Below, in pieces: positions 7,016 to 9,147 of a stretch of 9,147 bases of DNA. Both the position numbers and the translations under genes were made by a program. The stretch is from Gemmatimonadota bacterium (GTDB lineage Bacteria; GCA-2686955), in contig JALXCG010000025.1 in the NCBI GenBank assembly GCA_026991065.1, positions 1 through 9,147 on the forward strand. Direction: 5' to 3'. How positions within the stretch are numbered: the first letter of the stretch is position 1; every line of letters begins with the position of its first letter. The notes beneath the pieces are model-generated. The model was not told where the DNA came from. It was given only the letters and a program-made list of their open reading frames with translations, and did not search any database.

Positions 7016-7333
7016 TTACTCCTCCGGCGGTGTGCCGTCGCTCGAAAGGAAGGCCACCATTGCCCGGCGGTAGGCGGTGAAAGCCGCGCGGCCGGCGGGG
7101 GTCAGCGAGCAGAGCGTGAGTGGCATCCGGCCGCGGTAGGTCTTTTCGATCTTCACGTAGCCAGCCTGCTCCAGTCTGCTCAGGTGGGTGGACAGATTGC
7201 CCTTGGTGAGTCCGGTGAGATTGCGCAGATAGAGAAAATCGGCCTCTTTCAGGAGGTTCAAGGCAGTCACGATCTTGAGCCGCGCCGGCGCGTGGATCAG
7301 GCGATCGATGTCGGGGTAGGCGGGGGTGCTCAT
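7016..7333 (-). CDS. Winged-helix transcriptional regulator (MarR/ArsR-like single domain)
   Basis: This 105-residue protein is a single winged helix-turn-helix domain. Residues 10-31 (DRLIHAPARLKIVTALNLL) match the first helices, 33-60 hold the HTH (FLYLRNLTGLTKGNLSTHLS then RLEQAGYV), and 61-78 form the wing (KIEKTYRGRMPLTLCSLT). The TPAGRAAFTAYRRAM helix then probably makes the dimer interface. This is typical of small dimeric regulators of the PF13601-like type that control a neighbouring membrane protein. The ATG at 7333 overlaps the upstream gene's stop (ATGA) and has GGGGAGA 6 nt upstream. It likely binds the two palindromes at 7991-8002 and 8054-8065 and so controls its own operon; this is inference from position. 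No ligand-binding domain is present. Confidence 0.88.
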   Translation of the reverse strand: MSTPAYPDIDRLIHAPARLKIVTALNLLKEADFLYLRNLTGLTKGNLSTHLSRLEQAGYVKIEKTYRGRMPLTLCSLTPAGRAAFTAYRRAMVAFLSSDGTPPEE

Positions 7334-7977
7334 TCGGTTTCTCCCCGAACCGGATTGTGCACCCGGAAGCGGAGGAAACTCCAGCCTCCTCCCAGCAGCA
7401 TCGCTCCACCCAGTGCCAGCAGCAGCGGCACCGCGTGGACTGTGGCGGCCCGCATCTCCGGGGCGAGGGAATCCATCCGCGCCACTGTCCACCCGCCAAC
7501 CAGCAGTGCGACCAGGGCGTAGCCGGCGTAGCGCCAGCGCCTTTGGTTCCACGCCGCCGCGCCCCAGCCGAGGGCGAAGATCAGCGCCACCAGGCCGGCA
7601 CCCAGCGCGTCGTGGCGCGGCCCCTTCAGCGTCAAACTCCCCCACAGCAGGAGGAAGCCGAGCAGAACCGCGCCGCCCAGCCCGAGCATCATCCGCCGGC
7701 CGGTCACCCGGCGCGGGGGAGTGGCGTAGGCGACATAGCCGCCGCGCGGATAGGTGAGACGCTCTTTCAGCCGGCGCAGGAGGATGACTCCCGCGCTGAA
7801 CCACAAGGGCAGAAAGAGCGCCTGGGCCACGAAGAGCCAATCTCCGCCGCCCCAGGCCGTCCGGAGGCTGAGCAAGCCATAGAGCAGCAATCCGAGGCCG
7901 ATGTAGAGATCGGGAATCCCATCCGCCGTCCAGTAGCGGCGCACTTCGTGTTGCGTATCTTCGATCAGGTGAGTCAT
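7330..7977 (-). CDS. Six-TM inner-membrane protein of unknown function, paired with winged-helix regulator
   Basis: This 215-residue integral membrane protein starts at 7977; GGAGA lies 6 nt upstream. A longer frame to 8091 would run through the promoter and operators and is unlikely. Predicted membrane segments are at about 21-38, 47-67, 95-115, 123-142, 149-165 and 181-201. The N-terminus HEVRRYWTADGIPDLYIG leads into the first segment, and basic loops (RRLKERL, PPRRVTGRR) suggest cytoplasmic sides. No catalytic, transport or binding motif is recognised. It shares a promoter with, and overlaps by four bases, the winged-helix regulator gene. Such pairs are common in bacteria, but the substrate or signal is not evident here. 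Function is unknown. Confidence 0.83.
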   Translation of the reverse strand: MTHLIEDTQHEVRRYWTADGIPDLYIGLGLLLYGLLSLRTAWGGGDWLFVAQALFLPLWFSAGVILLRRLKERLTYPRGGYVAYATPPRRVTGRRMMLGLGGAVLLGFLLLWGSLTLKGPRHDALGAGLVALIFALGWGAAAWNQRRWRYAGYALVALLVGGWTVARMDSLAPEMRAATVHAVPLLLALGGAMLLGGGWSFLRFRVHNPVRGETE

Positions 7978-7990
7978 GGGCCGTCTCCAG

Positions 7991-8002
7991 CAAACTAGTT
8001 TG
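7991..8002. promoter_or_regulatory. Palindromic operator O1 (proximal)
   Basis: CAAACTAGTTTG is a perfect 12-bp palindrome followed by AAA, in the leader of the minus-strand membrane protein operon, 13 bp upstream of its start codon. It lies downstream of the predicted transcription start near 8014. It matches a second copy at 8054-8065 at 11 of 12 positions, including the trailing AAA. It is a likely binding site for the winged-helix regulator encoded in the same operon. Confidence 0.65.
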
Positions 8003-8020
8003 AAATGCAAACCTAAGGAG

Positions 8021-8049
8021 AAGCTAAACGACCGCGAGGGGGCTGTCAA
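8021..8049 (-). promoter_or_regulatory. Sigma-70-type promoter of the membrane protein/regulator operon
   Basis: On the minus strand a perfect -35 TTGACA (8049-8044) is followed, after a 17-bp spacer, by TAGCTT (8026-8021), a weak -10 with three consensus matches. The start of transcription would be near 8014, giving a leader of about 36 nt before the 7977 start codon. The two palindromes lie on either side of this promoter: one just upstream of the -35 and one in the initially transcribed region. That is a typical repression layout. Confidence 0.55.
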
Positions 8050-8053
8050 GACG

Positions 8054-8065
8054 CAAACTGGTTTG
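8054..8065. promoter_or_regulatory. Palindromic operator O2 (distal)
   Basis: CAAACTGGTTTG plus the trailing AAA repeats the proximal operator with one central base changed. It lies four bases upstream of the -35 hexamer on the minus strand. Its centre is 63 bp from that of the proximal copy, six turns of B-DNA, so both sites face the same side of the helix. Confidence 0.62.
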
Positions 8066-8185
8066 AAACGACAACCAAAGGTGTGCAGCACAACCCGGGT
8101 GGGCGGAGGTGCCGTGCGAAACGCGGCGTTGGAGCGGCGGCGGGGACGCCGGTGCGAGTCGAGACGTCAGCCTGGCCGGTGCGAA
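8066..8185. other. Non-coding stretch between the operator region and the Kbp-like gene
   Basis: No gene is supported here. The only structure seen is a 10-bp direct repeat GCCGGTGCGA at 8148-8157 and 8175-8184, a few bases beyond the end of the Kbp-like gene. No hairpin with a U-tract that would serve as terminator for that gene is evident. Confidence 0.4.
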
Positions 8186-8617
8186 TCAGTCCAGCGGGAT
8201 GCGGATCTTCTGTCCGGGATAGATGAGATTCGGATCCTTGATCACTTCGCGGTTGGCTTCGAAAATCTGGGGGTATTTCATGGCGTTGCCGAGGAACCGT
8301 TTGGCGATCGCTCCCAGCGTGTCGCCGGATTGGACCACGTAGTACTCCACTCTTGCGGTGACCGCCGGCGCGGTCAATTCGGCAGCGGAGACAACGGCCA
8401 CGCCACGCACATTGCCGGCCATCAAGACCGCTTTCTCCATCGCCTCGGCGGTGGCGGCGGTTCCGGAAAGGCGCACCTGACCGTCCTCGTAGCTGACCGC
8501 CAGATTCTCAACGCCGGGATTTTCCGCCTCGATGTGCTCCTGGATCTTCTTGGCTGCCTCTTCGTCCCGATTGAAGAGTTTCTTGCCCATCTCCTTGGCA
8601 AAGTCGAACAAGCCCAT
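8186..8617 (-). CDS. kbp: Kbp-like BON-LysM protein (potassium-binding protein family)
   Basis: This 143-residue protein closely follows the layout of E. coli Kbp (YgaU, 149 residues), a soluble K+-binding protein. It has the N-terminal MGLFDFAKEMGKKLF, a BON domain at about 22-80 (AKKIQEHIE ... GQVRLSGTA ... AVLMAGNVRGVAVV), and a C-terminal LysM domain at about 91-141 (YYVVQSGDTLGAIAKRFLG ... IFEANREVIKDPNLIYPGQK). There is no signal peptide, agreeing with a cytoplasmic role rather than peptidoglycan binding in the wall. AGGAG 5 nt upstream supports the 8617 start. It stands alone, and its relation to the neighbouring operons is not evident. Family assignment is strong; the potassium-binding role is carried over from E. 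coli. Confidence 0.9.
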   Translation of the reverse strand: MGLFDFAKEMGKKLFNRDEEAAKKIQEHIEAENPGVENLAVSYEDGQVRLSGTAATAEAMEKAVLMAGNVRGVAVVSAAELTAPAVTARVEYYVVQSGDTLGAIAKRFLGNAMKYPQIFEANREVIKDPNLIYPGQKIRIPLD

Positions 8618-8895
8618 GATGTCTCCTGGTAGGTAGTTTTGGGCAGGATACCGGAATCAGTGGCGCCGTGCGCGCACGTTTTCTCTCGACTCTGGGCGCC
8701 CGGGGCGGGGCGTTCGACTTCGGCGAAGAGTCCAGCGCGCGGGTCCTCAGCCTGTTTCTGGCAGAGAACCCCGCGCCGCTCGGCGGTGGCGCGGTCGCCA
8801 TTCGCGGCACTTTCAGCCAGCCCCTTTTCAGCTACCGCACTTTTACCCGGAACCAGGGCGGGAGCGGTGGCGGCGGTCGGCGAGAGGGACCGACG
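8618..8895. other. Unassigned stretch between kbp and the vapC relic, with an open plus-strand frame
   Basis: No gene can be named here. The plus-strand frame beginning GGG at 8641 is open from 8620 to the right edge, with a possible GTG start at 8668 and no clear ribosome site. Between 8665 and about 8865 its codons have markedly GC-rich third positions and a protein-like product (for example ARVLSLFLAENPAPLGGG and AIRGTFSQPLFSYRTF). Beyond 8895 the same frame only runs antisense to the vapC relic and through the repeats. It may be a small unknown gene or a fragment of one, or chance openness in GC-rich DNA. The kbp promoter must also lie here on the minus strand, but no clear hexamers are seen. 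Confidence 0.25.
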
Positions 8896-9027
8896 CTACT
8901 GGACCAACTCTACGGTCGGGAAGTAGGTGCGGTATCTGGAGACGATGGGATTGATGGCCAGGGCGCCGGCGTCGGCACAGCGAGCGAGGGCATCCGACGA
9001 CCAGTCCATCCAGTTCTCGTCTTCGGT
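8896..9027 (-). pseudogene. vapC: VapC-type PIN toxin relic (5' truncated, internal deletion)
   Basis: A minus-strand frame ending at TAG (8896-8898) encodes 43 residues resembling two separate parts of a PIN-domain VapC toxin. The first, T-EDENWMDWSSDALARCADA then GALAINPIV, is like the VapC segment that follows the catalytic N-terminal DTNVLID motif. The second, SRYRTYFPTVELVQ, is like the VapC C-terminus, usually (R)DxxRYRTYFPxxxLI-P. About 80 residues normally lie between these parts, so the middle has been lost in frame, with at least two acidic active-site residues. Upstream, where the initiating Met and first Asp should be, the DNA changes into the tandem repeat. No RNase activity is expected. 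No VapB antitoxin is seen. The match is from memory of the family. Confidence 0.62.
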
Positions 9028-9147
9028 GATTCCCGCACCCGCCCCGGGACAGGTGGCGCGGCATCTCCCGCACTCGCCCCGGGACAGGTTCCGCGCGGTG
9101 ATTCCCGCACCCGCCCCGGGACAGGTGGCGCGCGGCATCTCCCGCAC
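9026..9147. repeat. Alternating 35/37-bp tandem repeat running off the right edge
   Basis: Repeat units, read on the plus strand, begin at 9026, 9061, 9098 and 9135 (the last is cut by the edge), giving periods of 35, 37 and 37 bp. All share CCCGCAC-C/T-CGCCCCGGGACAGGT. Two subtypes alternate: units starting GTGATTCCCGCAC (9026, 9098) and units starting GCATCTCCCGCAC (9061, 9135), so the true period is about 72-74 bp. The 35-bp unit lacks one GC pair in its GCGCG run. Units contain no spacers. Each has a CCCCGGGAC core with partial dyad symmetry. The left boundary coincides with the truncated end of the vapC relic. The array continues beyond the window. Confidence 0.85.

Noticed and set aside
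7016-7993. Single 325-codon minus-strand fusion frame covering the regulator and the membrane gene
   Set aside because: Its upstream half is a shadow in another frame of the six-TM protein. The regulator has its own ATG at 7333 with a good ribosome site and an ATGA overlap.
9026-9147. CRISPR array
   Set aside because: Units are directly contiguous with no unique spacers, the period is only 35-37 bp, and there are no cas genes in the window.

Overview
The window is a high-GC bacterial stretch with dense, strongly GC3-biased genes, most likely from an anaerobic or facultative Gram-negative bacterium. A proteobacterium or Desulfuromonadales-like lineage would fit. The taxonomic call is inference from gene families (ATP-dependent benzoyl-CoA reductase, iron superoxide dismutase, Kbp-type BON-LysM protein, NorR-like sigma-54 activator), not from a marker gene.

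Layout. (1) 1-1505, minus: a NorR-like sigma-54 activator, cut by the left edge before its DNA-binding helix-turn-helix. (2) 1506-1751: divergent intergenic region with a 9-bp inverted repeat over the likely sod promoter. (3) 1752-2351, plus: Fe-type superoxide dismutase. (4) 2352-2531: a leader full of complementary segments with mutually exclusive pairings, ahead of the main operon. (5) 2532-7008, plus: the main operon. It encodes two catalytic-type subunits (2-hydroxyacyl-CoA dehydratase/benzoyl-CoA reductase superfamily), two BadF/BcrA-type ATPase subunits, and a small three-cysteine protein of unknown function. Order and sizes match the bzd-type (NOPQ) class I benzoyl-CoA reductase. (6) 7016-7977, minus: a two-gene unit, six-TM membrane protein then winged-helix regulator, joined by an ATGA overlap. 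Its promoter is flanked by two near-identical palindromes 63 bp apart. (7) 8186-8617, minus: Kbp-like BON-LysM protein. (8) 8618-9147: a decayed region with a vapC toxin relic (N-terminus missing, middle deleted) abutting a 35/37-bp alternating tandem repeat that runs off the right edge.

How it fits together. The operon would make an ATP-driven dearomatizing reductase: BzdP/BzdQ form a heterodimeric ATPase around a shared 4Fe-4S cluster that drives low-potential electrons into the BzdN/BzdO core, which reduces the aromatic ring of benzoyl-CoA. Such enzymes are very oxygen-sensitive, so the adjacent Fe-SOD and the NorR-like nitric oxide sensor look like neighbouring stress protection, though no direct regulatory link is visible. 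No ferredoxin gene lies in the window; the small Cys protein sits in a position where one might look for an accessory factor.
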